Notes under the pieces: generated by a model | What the model was told of the DNA's origin: nothing | Database searches by the model: none | What the model saw: the letters and a program-made list of their open reading frames with translations, nothing else | Part shown: piece after piece, positions 16,474 through 24,844 of the stretch | How the letters are laid out: each line of letters starts with the position of its first letter | Position numbering within the stretch: position 1 is the first letter of the stretch | Made by a program: the position numbers and the translations under genes | Source: Actinomycetota bacterium | Lineage (GTDB): Bacteria > Actinomycetota > Actinomycetes > Nanopelagicales > Nanopelagicaceae | Reading direction: 5' to 3' | Assembly (NCBI GenBank): GCA_947490845.1 | Contig: CANLHI010000001.1 | Span: forward strand, 27,234 to 91,233 | Length of the DNA: 64,000 nt

Positions 16474-17508
16474 TTATTCGGCGTCTCGGGCCAATTCTGC
16501 AAGTGGGGGACGGCAGATGATTGCATTAGGGCCGGTAATTGAAAATGAACCAGCAGAGAATGGAATTACGATCGCATCACCTTTTGTAATTCTCATTGCT
16601 GGCGCTTGGCTAAATGTGATTTCACCATCTCCATCTAAGACCAATGCAACTGCAAAGCCTGCTGGGAAATCTCCGCTTCCAGGCGCTAAGTGAGCACGGA
16701 AATAGCCATCTGATTTCAGCGGCAGAACTGAACGAAGTGATCCACCAGAAAAGGCGGTGTTGGTAATTAGCGAATCAAATTCAGCATCGGTTAGCGGGTC
16801 AAGCTTTAGCGCATCGGTAACAGTTTCAAAACCGAGCCCCAGATGACCGTCTTTAATTCCATCTACTGCAAAACCTTCCCACTCCAGCAGTGCGCTGAGA
16901 TCTGTTGGCTCCTGAAGCTCAAGGACAAATATTCCAGCGTCAATAGCATGTGCAACACCTGCAGGAACAAGGACGGCATCTCCAACTTTTACTTCAATAC
17001 GGCGAAGTGAGGCAAGGAGCGCGGCAGAATCTTGCGCGCGAACTAACTTTAGTAAATCTTCCTTATTTTGTTTAGTTGCAAAACCTAAACCAACTCCGGA
17101 GCCAGCGGGTGCTTCCAAAATAATCCAAGCCTCAGTCTTGCCGTGATCCAGACCTAAATGAGTTTTAGCGAATGCTTTATTCGGATGATAATGAACAGGA
17201 AGGCGCTGATCAGGATCTAGTAACTTAATTAATATTTCAGTGCTAAGTCCAAAATTCTTAACGTGATCTGCACCAAGCCAGTTGTCTGGATCGGCCTTAA
17301 TAGCATCTCGTAACAAAGTCCCATCTTCTAAACGAGAAAGACCTTGTTCGGCTTCACCGAAACGAGTTGTTACTGAGCCAATCCATTCCTCAGGACGCAT
17401 GGGTCCGCCAGGACCATGTCTTAGCGCACCGATGCGATTTCCACCTCGGTAAAAGTGATCAAATTGATTTGAGGGTAGCTTGGCGGGGGTAGTTGAATTA
17501 TGCGACAT
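16474..17508 (-). CDS. Mannose-6-phosphate isomerase, class I-like (ManA family)
   Basis: 344-aa cupin-fold isomerase. The zinc site is visible as VHYHPNKAFAKTHLG with a second region TEAWIIL, and VPAGVAHAIDAGIFVLELQEPTDLS is the characteristic ManA helix-strand with the remaining His/Glu. PMRPEEWIGS corresponds to the conserved PxAEmWxGt region. It is upstream of, and 2 bp from, the FGGY kinase, so the two may form a kinase-isomerase step for a hexose or related sugar, although true mannose-6-phosphate isomerisation (feeding GDP-mannose for the fcl/gmd products) is equally possible. Confidence 0.75.
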   Translation of the reverse strand: MSHNSTTPAKLPSNQFDHFYRGGNRIGALRHGPGGPMRPEEWIGSVTTRFGEAEQGLSRLEDGTLLRDAIKADPDNWLGADHVKNFGLSTEILIKLLDPDQRLPVHYHPNKAFAKTHLGLDHGKTEAWIILEAPAGSGVGLGFATKQNKEDLLKLVRAQDSAALLASLRRIEVKVGDAVLVPAGVAHAIDAGIFVLELQEPTDLSALLEWEGFAVDGIKDGHLGLGFETVTDALKLDPLTDAEFDSLITNTAFSGGSLRSVLPLKSDGYFRAHLAPGSGDFPAGFAVALVLDGDGEITFSQAPAMRITKGDAIVIPFSAGSFSITGPNAIICRPPLAELARDAE

Positions 17509-17563
17509 GGTTCTAGACTACTTGCAGGAACAATATATTTACCACCTAAATTGGAGCCAGTTA

Positions 17564-18394
17564 ATGTCTGATGTATCAATTCGCCTGAAGCGTCTTTTTA
17601 ATAACGGTCGTTGCTTTGACATCGCAGTAGACCACGGCTTCTTTGGCGAGGGCACTTTTCTAGCAGGCATTGAAGATATGAAAGCCGCGGTCGAAACCCT
17701 AATTACGGCAGCTCCTGATGCGATTCAATTAACTTTAGGTCAGGCTAAATTGCTGCAGAACCATCCAAACCCCCACAAACCTTCCCTTGTTATGCGCACG
17801 GATGTGGCAAATGTTTATGGAAAAGTTATTCCTGATCATCTATTTAGTATTTTGCTGGAAGAACCAGTTTTGCAGGCAGTTCGTCTCGATGCCGCAATTG
17901 TTGTAGTAAATCTGCTTGACCTGCCAGGTCGCCCAGAACTTCGCGATGCTTGCATCCGCAACATCATGACTTTGAAAGCGCAGTGCGAACATTACGGAAT
18001 GCCGCTGATGGTAGAGCCGCTTGTGATGAAAGATTCATCAGCAGGTGGATACACATCCGATGGGGAATTAGAAAAAGTTGTGCCATTGGTTCGCCAAGCA
18101 ATTGAACTTGGTGCAGACGTGATTAAGGCTGACCCGACTGATATTGCCTCTGATTATCACCATGTGATTCAAACAGCTGGCTCTGTTCCAGTATTAGTTC
18201 GTGGTGGCGGTCGCGTCACCGATGAAGAACTTCTAAATAGAACTGCTGAAGTTTTAAAACAAGGCGCAGCAGGAATTGTTTATGGAAGAAATATCATCGC
18301 TCATCCAAAACCTGCCAAGATGACGCAAGCGCTAATGGCGATGTTGCATAAGGGCACCTCAGCTGCAGATGCGCTAAAGATTGTTAACTCTTGA
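17564..18394 (+). CDS. Class I aldolase, DeoC/FbaB family ((beta/alpha)8 barrel)
   Basis: 276 aa from ATG 17564 (MSDVSIRLKR), preceded by TTGGAG. The track start at 17480 would run across the divergent ManA-like start. The motifs are FDIAVDHGFFGEG, the barrel strand PLMVEPLV, and GADVIKADPTD, where the lysine is the likely Schiff-base residue. VPVLVRGGGRV forms a phosphate-binding turn. This resembles the actinobacterial barrel protein found in iol gene clusters (the Cgl0158 type), suggesting cleavage of a deoxyketo-sugar phosphate. It is the first gene of an operon with a Gfo/Idh enzyme and ribokinase. Confidence 0.72.
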   Translation: MSDVSIRLKRLFNNGRCFDIAVDHGFFGEGTFLAGIEDMKAAVETLITAAPDAIQLTLGQAKLLQNHPNPHKPSLVMRTDVANVYGKVIPDHLFSILLEEPVLQAVRLDAAIVVVNLLDLPGRPELRDACIRNIMTLKAQCEHYGMPLMVEPLVMKDSSAGGYTSDGELEKVVPLVRQAIELGADVIKADPTDIASDYHHVIQTAGSVPVLVRGGGRVTDEELLNRTAEVLKQGAAGIVYGRNIIAHPKPAKMTQALMAMLHKGTSAADALKIVNS

Positions 18395-18395
18395 A

Positions 18396-19532
18396 ATGTC
18401 ATCGCAAAAAATAGTTAAAGTCGGCATTATCGGCGGCGGCTTAATGGGCCGTGAGTTATTGGCACTTGTAGGTCGTTGGGATGCGTTATTAGACCATCCA
18501 GTACGACCTGTAATCACCGCCATTGCAGATACATCAGATTCAGTTCGTGAATTCTTTACCGGCGCTGGGGTCGCTGAGTCATATAACGATTACAAGCAAT
18601 TACTGGCTAGCCCAAATGTGGATGTCGTATACATCGCTGTTCCGCACAATCTGCACGAAGAGATTTACATTGCCACCATTAACTCAGGCAAGGATTTCTT
18701 AGGTGAGAAACCATTTGGAATTGATTTACCGGCTGCTGAAAAAATAGCCACGGCGTTAGTTGGAAAGTCCAACTTTGTGCGCGTATCTAGCGAACTTCCT
18801 TTTTATCCTGGCGCACAAGCTGCTATACGTGAAGTTCAGACCGGCAATCTTGGCGAAATCGTGGAAGTTAGATCCGGTTTGTTGCATTCCTCGGATATTG
18901 ACCGCAAAAAGAAAATTAACTGGAAACGCCAGCGTAAGTTCTGTGGTGATATTGGTGTACTAGGTGATCTCGGAATGCATGCGGCACATATTCCATTGCG
19001 TCTGGGTTACACGCCGACAAAAGTCTTTGCTGTCTTGGATGACATTGTTACGCATCGTGAAAATTCTTCTGGAGAACAAGTTCCTTGTGACACTTTCGAT
19101 AACGCAGTCTTAGCGATGCGCGCTAAAAATCCTGGTAACGATCGAGAATTTCCGATGTATTGGGAGATGAAGCGCATTGCTCCAGGAGAGAGCAACACAT
19201 TCTTCTTTTCAGCTATTGGTATGACTGGTGGTGTTCGATTTAGCACTAAGAACCCTGCGGTTTATCACACCTTCGCACTTCGCAACGGTGAGCAAGTTTG
19301 GTCTGAGATCCAACCTGGCCATGTAACGAACTGGCCAGTGATTACTGGACACATATTTGAATTTGGTTTTCCAGATGCGCTGCTGCAAATGTGGGCGGCA
19401 TATTTGGCAGAACGTGAAGGCAAGCTGGGTGATCGTTTTGGTTGTGCAACCGTTGTTGAAGTAGTTAACTCACATAAAGCATTTGCTGCGGCAATGAAGT
19501 CTCACGAATCTCGCTCAGAAATATCTATCTAG
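18396..19532 (+). CDS. Gfo/Idh/MocA family oxidoreductase
   Basis: 378 aa from ATG 18396 (MSSQKIVK), one base after the aldolase stop. Rossmann motif VGIIGGGLMGREL, catalytic EKP motif as GEKPFGIDLP, and DLGMHAAHIPLRLG for the conserved downstream helix. It contains a long insertion relative to IolG, around the stretch MYWEMKRIAPGESNTF, so it belongs to a different subfamily. Position between an aldolase and a PfkB kinase suggests oxidation of a sugar or cyclitol. Substrate unknown. Confidence 0.78.
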   Translation: MSSQKIVKVGIIGGGLMGRELLALVGRWDALLDHPVRPVITAIADTSDSVREFFTGAGVAESYNDYKQLLASPNVDVVYIAVPHNLHEEIYIATINSGKDFLGEKPFGIDLPAAEKIATALVGKSNFVRVSSELPFYPGAQAAIREVQTGNLGEIVEVRSGLLHSSDIDRKKKINWKRQRKFCGDIGVLGDLGMHAAHIPLRLGYTPTKVFAVLDDIVTHRENSSGEQVPCDTFDNAVLAMRAKNPGNDREFPMYWEMKRIAPGESNTFFFSAIGMTGGVRFSTKNPAVYHTFALRNGEQVWSEIQPGHVTNWPVITGHIFEFGFPDALLQMWAAYLAEREGKLGDRFGCATVVEVVNSHKAFAAAMKSHESRSEISI

Positions 19533-19534
19533 CA

Positions 19535-20455
19535 ATGACAAATTTCGAATCTACAAAGATTGCTGTTATTGGCAGCACAATGATGGATCTAACTGTTTAT
19601 GCAGATATTTTGCCAGCGGCAGGAGAAACAAGATTCGGTGAGAGCTTCACAACTGGATTTGGCGGAAAAGGAGCAAATCAAGCAGTGATGGCCGCTCGTA
19701 CTGGCGCCCGCGTAACAATGATTACCGGAATTGGTAAAGATGGTTTTGGAGATGAAAGCCTGCAGAATTTTAAGGATTCACAGATGGATACATCATCTGT
19801 GCTGCGATTTGATACCCACACAGGCGTTGCACATATTTGGGTTGATGGAGAAGGACAAAATCGCATTTCCATCGTGCCCGGAGCTAACTTTGAACTAACC
19901 CCACAAGATGCAATTGAACAGGTCAGTAAATTAAAAGAAGTGACCGTTCTAATCGCGCAATGCGAGATTCCACAAGAGGTAACTTTGGCAGCCTTTCGCA
20001 CTGCGCAGGAGTTGGGAATTACTACAATTCTAAATCCTGCTCCATATCAGCCACTTAGTGATGACTTACTCGATCTGACGGACTGGTTGATTCCGAATGA
20101 AATTGAATTTGCTGAATTAGATAAATCTCATCGCGAACCAAGTTCGGATGAAGTAATTGCATCACTGCGGACGAAAGGCCGCACAATTGTCACATTAGGC
20201 AGCGAAGGCGCAGCGTTGGTTACCAAAGATGGTCATGTGAAGAGATTTGCTGCAAATAAAGTTTTCGCAACAGATACAACGGGAGCCGGTGATTGCTTTA
20301 TCGGTGCCTTCGCCGCAGCTTTAGCATCCGGTGCGACGGAGGAAAGCGCAGTTCAGTTTGGAATTGATTGTGCGACCAAGAGCGTTATGCGCAAAGGTGC
20401 GCAATCTTCATACCCAACTTTAAATGTAATTAATTTCAGCCTGATTTCAAAATAA
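19535..20455 (+). CDS. rbsK: Ribokinase (PfkB family)
   Basis: 306 aa, the usual ribokinase length. The first PfkB signature is visible in TGFGGKGANQAVMAARTGA and the second, with the catalytic Asp, in DTTGAGDCFIGAFAAAL. GSTMMDLTVYADILP and ILNPAPYQPL match ribokinases rather than fructokinases. It phosphorylates ribose to ribose-5-phosphate. It starts 2 bp after the Gfo/Idh stop and converges on rbsD with a 20-bp overlap, a strong contextual confirmation. Confidence 0.85.
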   Translation: MTNFESTKIAVIGSTMMDLTVYADILPAAGETRFGESFTTGFGGKGANQAVMAARTGARVTMITGIGKDGFGDESLQNFKDSQMDTSSVLRFDTHTGVAHIWVDGEGQNRISIVPGANFELTPQDAIEQVSKLKEVTVLIAQCEIPQEVTLAAFRTAQELGITTILNPAPYQPLSDDLLDLTDWLIPNEIEFAELDKSHREPSSDEVIASLRTKGRTIVTLGSEGAALVTKDGHVKRFAANKVFATDTTGAGDCFIGAFAAALASGATEESAVQFGIDCATKSVMRKGAQSSYPTLNVINFSLISK

Positions 20456-20825
20456 CGCTGCTGTAGGGAACCGCATCGCCTGTGTGAATAATTCCTAAAG
20501 CATGACTTACCTTCACTTTGAAATCCTCGTGCGCGATAATCGTGGTTGGTAGGCCGCCATGATGCTTCTTATATTCAGCAACAGTTACCGCATCGACCTT
20601 TGCTTCGAACTCAGCGGCAAGGAACATTCCAGTTAAATCTAAGTGCGGCAAGATCGCATCCAGAACTTGGCAGACTGTTGGAGTTCCCATTACAAGTGCC
20701 AGATCTATAGTTTCGACGCCCGGATAAGTTGGAAAGGGGCCATCCACAATTGCAATCGTATTTACATGGCGAAAGCGCGCCAAGAGTGAAGCAAGGTCGC
20801 CATTAATAATTCCATTTTTTATCAT
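20436..20825 (-). CDS. rbsD: D-ribose pyranase (RbsD/FucU mutarotase family)
   Basis: 129 aa from ATG 20825 (MIKNGIINGDLAS); the track start at 20888 adds a non-conserved extension across the promoter region. The family opening, ARFRHVNTIAIVDGPFP with the conserved His, and the C-terminal SHALGIIHTGDAVPYSSVIL match RbsD/FucU. It interconverts pyranose and furanose forms so that RbsK receives the furanose. The 3' end overlaps rbsK in antisense by 20 bp. Confidence 0.85.
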   Translation of the reverse strand: MIKNGIINGDLASLLARFRHVNTIAIVDGPFPTYPGVETIDLALVMGTPTVCQVLDAILPHLDLTGMFLAAEFEAKVDAVTVAEYKKHHGGLPTTIIAHEDFKVKVSHALGIIHTGDAVPYSSVILKSG

Positions 20826-20876
20826 GAAATAATAATTCCCTAGTAATCGCCTTCGCACAAGCGCTAAACTTGAAAA

Positions 20877-21512
20877 GTGCCCGAACAATTAGCCGATCAA
20901 AAAGCCGCCCTCGCGCGGATTCAAGAGCATCTCGAGAAATCCAGCGAAAGAGTCTTGATCGGAATCATCGGCAAACCTGGCGCAGGAAAATCAACCCTTT
21001 CTAAGTTCTTAATGGCAAAACTATCTAAAGAGTTGGTCACGGTTGTGCCAATGGATGGTTATCACCTGAGCAATAAAGTCCTGAAAGATTTAAAACGGTC
21101 TGATCGAAAAGGCGCACCAGATACCTTTGATGTCGCCGGCTTTGTCTCGCTGGTGAAGCGAATTCGCTCGGAACAAACTCAAAATATCTACTATCCGATA
21201 TTTGATCGTGCAATTGAAGAATCAATCGCCGCCCAAGGTGTGGTTACTTCTGCCACCAAGGTAGTCATTATTGAAGGCAACTATTTACTCCATGATGAGG
21301 GCGGTTGGGAAGTAGTTAATGATCTTTTAGATGAAAGCTGGATGGTTGATGTCGATGATGACAAACGAATCTCAAGGTTGATTTCGCGTCATATCGCCTA
21401 CGGCAAAGATCCCGAAGCCGCTAAAGCCTGGGCTAAAGGAACCGATGAGGTAAATGCAAAACTAATCGAACGCGGGCGCGCCCGTGCCGACTTCGTTGTT
21501 GTTATTGATTAA
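20877..21512 (+). CDS. P-loop sugar/nucleoside kinase, uridine-kinase-like
   Basis: 211 aa, GTG start at 20877. Walker A is GIIGKPGAGKSTL; VPMDGYHLSN is the catalytic DGYH motif shared by uridine kinases, pantothenate kinases and the FrcK-type fructose kinases. Walker-B-like VVIIEGNYLL and the lid region ISRLISRHIAYGKD complete the fold. In a sugar cluster the FrcK-like role (phosphorylating a sugar imported by a CUT2 transporter) is plausible, but a nucleoside kinase cannot be excluded. Its stop overlaps that of the aminotransferase by 4 bp, tail to tail. Confidence 0.75.
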   Translation: MPEQLADQKAALARIQEHLEKSSERVLIGIIGKPGAGKSTLSKFLMAKLSKELVTVVPMDGYHLSNKVLKDLKRSDRKGAPDTFDVAGFVSLVKRIRSEQTQNIYYPIFDRAIEESIAAQGVVTSATKVVIIEGNYLLHDEGGWEVVNDLLDESWMVDVDDDKRISRLISRHIAYGKDPEAAKAWAKGTDEVNAKLIERGRARADFVVVID

Positions 21513-22903
21513 CTACGAAGAGCAACTGCAAGTGAACGGAAATCTTCGACCAAGATGTCGATCTCTCTCTGTCCGTGAGCAAGGCTAATCAACCACTGCT
21601 CATCTAACCCCGGAGGCGTAATAATTCCGCGGTTAAGTGACCAGAGCCAAGATAACTCAGCAACTGCAAAATCTGTTGCTTTGTAATCACGATAGTTGCG
21701 AACTGGCGCGATAGACCAAGTAATACAGCCTTTAACACCAAATCCAACAGTATGTGCTGGAAGTTGGAACTCTTCGATAATTTCAGTAATTCGATCGAGT
21801 GCTTGTTGGTTGAACGCTTCTGCTGCAGCCAAAGTTTCTGCTGTGCAAATTTTATCAACCGCTCTGATACCTGCCATCGCAAGTGGATTACCGTTGAAAG
21901 TACCGAAGTGAGCCATCTTGCCGTTTGATACAAAATCCATGTATTGCTTTTTTCCACCGAATGCAGCGAGTGTAAGTCCGCCGCCGATTGATTTAGCAAG
22001 TGTGATCAAATCTGGTTGAACGCCAAGGCGTTGTGCCGCTCCTTGATGTCCTGCTGTAAGTCCCGTTTTAACTTCATCAAATATAAGGATGATTCCGTAT
22101 TCATCGCAGAGTTCGCGAACACGTTCTAGATAGCCAGCATCAGGTAGAACGATGCCGATATTTTCAAGAACTGGTTCGACAATGAAGCAAGAAATAGTTT
22201 TTGAGTGCTTTTCAAATATACGTTCCAACGCATCCGGGTTGTTATATGGAACAACAAAGACGTTTCCAGCAACTAAATTTGCATCTGCAACTGGAGTTGG
22301 CTCCTCAGCATCGCCAGCTTTTTCTAAAGATGGTTTAGCGGAAACTACGAATGGGTCATAGCTACCGTGGTAGCCGCCTTCGACCTTTACGATGTCACTT
22401 TTTCCACTGGCAGATCGGGCAACACGTACGGCATACATTGTTGATTCGGTGCCTGAGTTGGTAAAACGCACCTGATCAATTCCAAAGCGACGACAAATTC
22501 GCTCTGCTGCATCAGTTGAGATTGGAGAAGGTGTAACGAAGAGCATTCCGGTATCTAGCGCCGCTTTTGTTTCTTCTACAACAACTGGATTGAGGTGGCC
22601 GGCGAGCATTGCGCCGAAGCCCATTGAGAGATCCAGAAGCTGGCGTCCGTCTACATCGGTCATCCAAGCGCCTTTGGCCGAGACAATCGAGATCGGATAT
22701 GGATCCCAGTGTTGGAAACTTGAGGTGACGCCAAGTGGCAGTGACTTCATGGAGCGTACGCTCTCGGCCTGTGAACCCTTGGTGTTGCTAGTAAATAGTT
22801 GCCACTCTGAAGCCAGTAAGGAAGCTACTTTTTCAGGAGATATCGGCGTGGATGTTGCTGGTGTTGATCTAAAACTTTCCGCATGATGCGATTGTGTAAT
22901 CAT
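21509..22903 (-). CDS. Class III aminotransferase, glutamate-1-semialdehyde aminomutase-like
   Basis: About 464 aa from ATG 22903 (MITQSHH); an alternative ATG lies at 22921. PLP-fold hallmarks are visible: RFTNSGTESTMYAVRVAR for phosphate contact, EGGYHGSYDP, the Asp motif ILIFDEVKTG and the PLP lysine in LITLAKSIGGG. HFGTFNGNPLAMAG is characteristic of HemL-related enzymes. No heme genes are adjacent and the N-terminus is about 60 residues longer than HemL, so it is more likely a catabolic or secondary-metabolic transaminase/aminomutase. A GTTTCT-gattt-AGAAAC palindrome sits just upstream. Confidence 0.75.
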   Translation of the reverse strand: MITQSHHAESFRSTPATSTPISPEKVASLLASEWQLFTSNTKGSQAESVRSMKSLPLGVTSSFQHWDPYPISIVSAKGAWMTDVDGRQLLDLSMGFGAMLAGHLNPVVVEETKAALDTGMLFVTPSPISTDAAERICRRFGIDQVRFTNSGTESTMYAVRVARSASGKSDIVKVEGGYHGSYDPFVVSAKPSLEKAGDAEEPTPVADANLVAGNVFVVPYNNPDALERIFEKHSKTISCFIVEPVLENIGIVLPDAGYLERVRELCDEYGIILIFDEVKTGLTAGHQGAAQRLGVQPDLITLAKSIGGGLTLAAFGGKKQYMDFVSNGKMAHFGTFNGNPLAMAGIRAVDKICTAETLAAAEAFNQQALDRITEIIEEFQLPAHTVGFGVKGCITWSIAPVRNYRDYKATDFAVAELSWLWSLNRGIITPPGLDEQWLISLAHGQREIDILVEDFRSLAVALRS

Positions 22904-22923
22904 TTTAAAGCTGTACGGCAAAG

Positions 22924-22940
22924 GTTTCTGATTTAGAAAC
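22924..22940. promoter_or_regulatory. Inverted repeat upstream of the aminotransferase gene
   Basis: GTTTCT gattt AGAAAC is a perfect 6-bp inverted repeat with a 5-bp centre, just before the aminotransferase start in the 130-150 bp gap shared with the divergent glycosyltransferase. It could be an operator or a leader hairpin. No other element in this gap is convincing. Confidence 0.3.
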
Positions 22941-23051
22941 TCGTTTGAGAAGTACTCTCCCCGTCATTTCATTCTTTCGAATGTGGGATAAGTATCTCCG
23001 AAGTCAAAAAAAGTTGCAACCCCACCCCACTTTTATGCGAGAACTTCGGGC

Positions 23052-24491
23052 GTGTCTCCTAAACTTCCGATTGTTATGGAAAAACCAACAATTATTCTTG
23101 CAACAAGTAATGGCGTAGGGATGGGCCATTTAGCGCGCGCATCCGCGATTGCACTTGCCCTAAAAGAATATGCGAATCCTATTATTGTTTCTATGGCCGG
23201 CGGAATTGCAGAAGTTCCAGAATTTATGGGGATTCGTTGCGAATACATACCAGGCCGTGATCGTTTATGGATGTCGCGCGAAAAATGGGACGCTTACCTG
23301 CGTGACAGATTATTGGCGCTAGTTGATGAAACCGGCGCAAAAGTTTTATCTTTTGATGGAGTAGTTCCATACCCAGGTGTTATCGCCGCAAAATTCGGTA
23401 ATCCGAAACTTTCACTAGTCTGGGTTCGCCGCGGCCTATGGCAGAAAAAACCACAACGCTTTGTACTTGGTCTGCAATCGAAGATGATGGATCACATCGT
23501 TGAACCCGGTGACATTGCGCGCAGCTATGACTTTGGGCCAACGGCTATCCGTGAAGATGCGACGCTAACTTCGCCGGTTTCGCTCTATCAAAAAACTGAC
23601 GCCTTCACGCGCGATCAAGCGCGCAAAATTCTGGGGCTAGATCTAAACCGCCCCGCTGTTCTAGTTCAGCTCGGCACAGGCGATAGCGATGTGAACGAGA
23701 AGATGACCGCCGCTCTATCAGGGTTACTTGGGTGGAAAGACTTGCAAGTGATCTTGACCAAGCAACCACTGGATAAAGATGGCAAATCACTGGCACCAGA
23801 TGGCTTGGATATTCGCGTTGTGCGTTACTTCCCCCTAGCCAAAGTGCTGCACGCCTTCGATGCCAGCGTTTGCGCCACCGGCTATAACGGAGTTCACGAG
23901 TTGTTGCCAGCACAAGTGCCAACGGTTTTTGTATCAAATATTCGTGGAACCGATGATCAGGAAGCGCGCGCTAAGTGGTGCCACGATTTTGGATTTGCCC
24001 TGCGCGCTGATCAAGCAGATCTGACAGATGTGAGAGCCAAAGTAAGCCAACTGCAAGATCCTGAAATTCGCGCACGTTTAACAGATAAATGTGGACAATT
24101 GCCCGAGCCAACCGGCGGTGTGGAAATTGCCAAGATTCTTTATGAGCTCGCGATTGCGAAAGAACCGATTAGGCCATCGCGATTTACTTACCTGCATTTA
24201 ACTATTCAAGAACACATTAATCGTGGAATGCGCCATGTTGCATATCTTGGTCTTCGCAGAGCTGGGCTTATTTATCGTGCACTCAATCCGCATATAGTCG
24301 TGCAAGTCACTCGCCAAGAGCCACCGGTTTGGGGCGATCAAAGCACAGCTAAAGATTTACACGCACTAATAAAAGGTGAGCAACGTTTTGAACATTTAAT
24401 TGCTGGAGCGTCTGAAAAATATAAATCTCGTCGTGCGCAAATTGCTGAAGCCGCGTATGGTGAGCATGTAGAGGTGATTAAAAAGAAATGA
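23052..24491 (+). CDS. GT-B fold glycosyltransferase (MurG/GT28-like) with C-terminal extension
   Basis: 479 aa from GTG 23052, or 471 aa from ATG 23076; neither has an evident ribosome site. The N-terminus TIILATSNGVGMGHLARASAIA has the glycine-rich acceptor loop of MurG-like and related GT-B enzymes. The second domain contains LVQLGTGDSDV, the nucleotide-sugar region VCATGYNGVHELLPAQVPTVFV and EARAKWCHDFGFAL. After about residue 370 there is a roughly 105-residue basic extension that is not part of the GT-B core. An ATGA overlap couples it to the PGPGW membrane protein. The donor and acceptor are unknown; envelope glycan modification is the likely area. Confidence 0.72.
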   Translation: MSPKLPIVMEKPTIILATSNGVGMGHLARASAIALALKEYANPIIVSMAGGIAEVPEFMGIRCEYIPGRDRLWMSREKWDAYLRDRLLALVDETGAKVLSFDGVVPYPGVIAAKFGNPKLSLVWVRRGLWQKKPQRFVLGLQSKMMDHIVEPGDIARSYDFGPTAIREDATLTSPVSLYQKTDAFTRDQARKILGLDLNRPAVLVQLGTGDSDVNEKMTAALSGLLGWKDLQVILTKQPLDKDGKSLAPDGLDIRVVRYFPLAKVLHAFDASVCATGYNGVHELLPAQVPTVFVSNIRGTDDQEARAKWCHDFGFALRADQADLTDVRAKVSQLQDPEIRARLTDKCGQLPEPTGGVEIAKILYELAIAKEPIRPSRFTYLHLTIQEHINRGMRHVAYLGLRRAGLIYRALNPHIVVQVTRQEPPVWGDQSTAKDLHALIKGEQRFEHLIAGASEKYKSRRAQIAEAAYGEHVEVIKKK

Positions 24492-24817
24492 AAATAAGAA
24501 CTTGGTTTAAGAAGACCCAAATTGGCCGCGTTGTATGGCGTGTGATAATTGGCGCGATTGGCGGGCTAATAACCGTATTTGGCGCGATTGCTTTGGTTGG
24601 TCCCGGCCCTGGAATCTTAATTGTCTTGGCAGGACTCGGAATTTTGGCAACTGAGTTTGCTTGGGCGGCACGCGTAATGGTGCGCACGCGAACCTATGCA
24701 CAAAGAGCTGCCGACCAAGTTGGAATACCTAAGTGGGCGCAGCTCGCTCTGATAGCAGGTGCTGCACTGATGTCGATCGTAATTATTTTGTATTTGTATT
24801 CAACAGGAAAGATTTAA
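24488..24817 (+). CDS. PGPGW-type small membrane protein (TIGR02611-like)
   Basis: 109 aa. An N-terminal basic segment is followed by a hydrophobic hairpin containing ALVGPGPGILIVLAGLGILATEFAWA, the characteristic PGPGW-family stretch, and a third membrane helix near the C-terminus. The function is unknown; the family is widespread in Actinobacteria. Translational coupling to the glycosyltransferase by ATGA suggests that the two work together at the membrane. Confidence 0.82.
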   Translation: MKIRTWFKKTQIGRVVWRVIIGAIGGLITVFGAIALVGPGPGILIVLAGLGILATEFAWAARVMVRTRTYAQRAADQVGIPKWAQLALIAGAALMSIVIILYLYSTGKI

Positions 24818-24844
24818 ATAAGCACTTCGTCTATGCCAGCTGCC

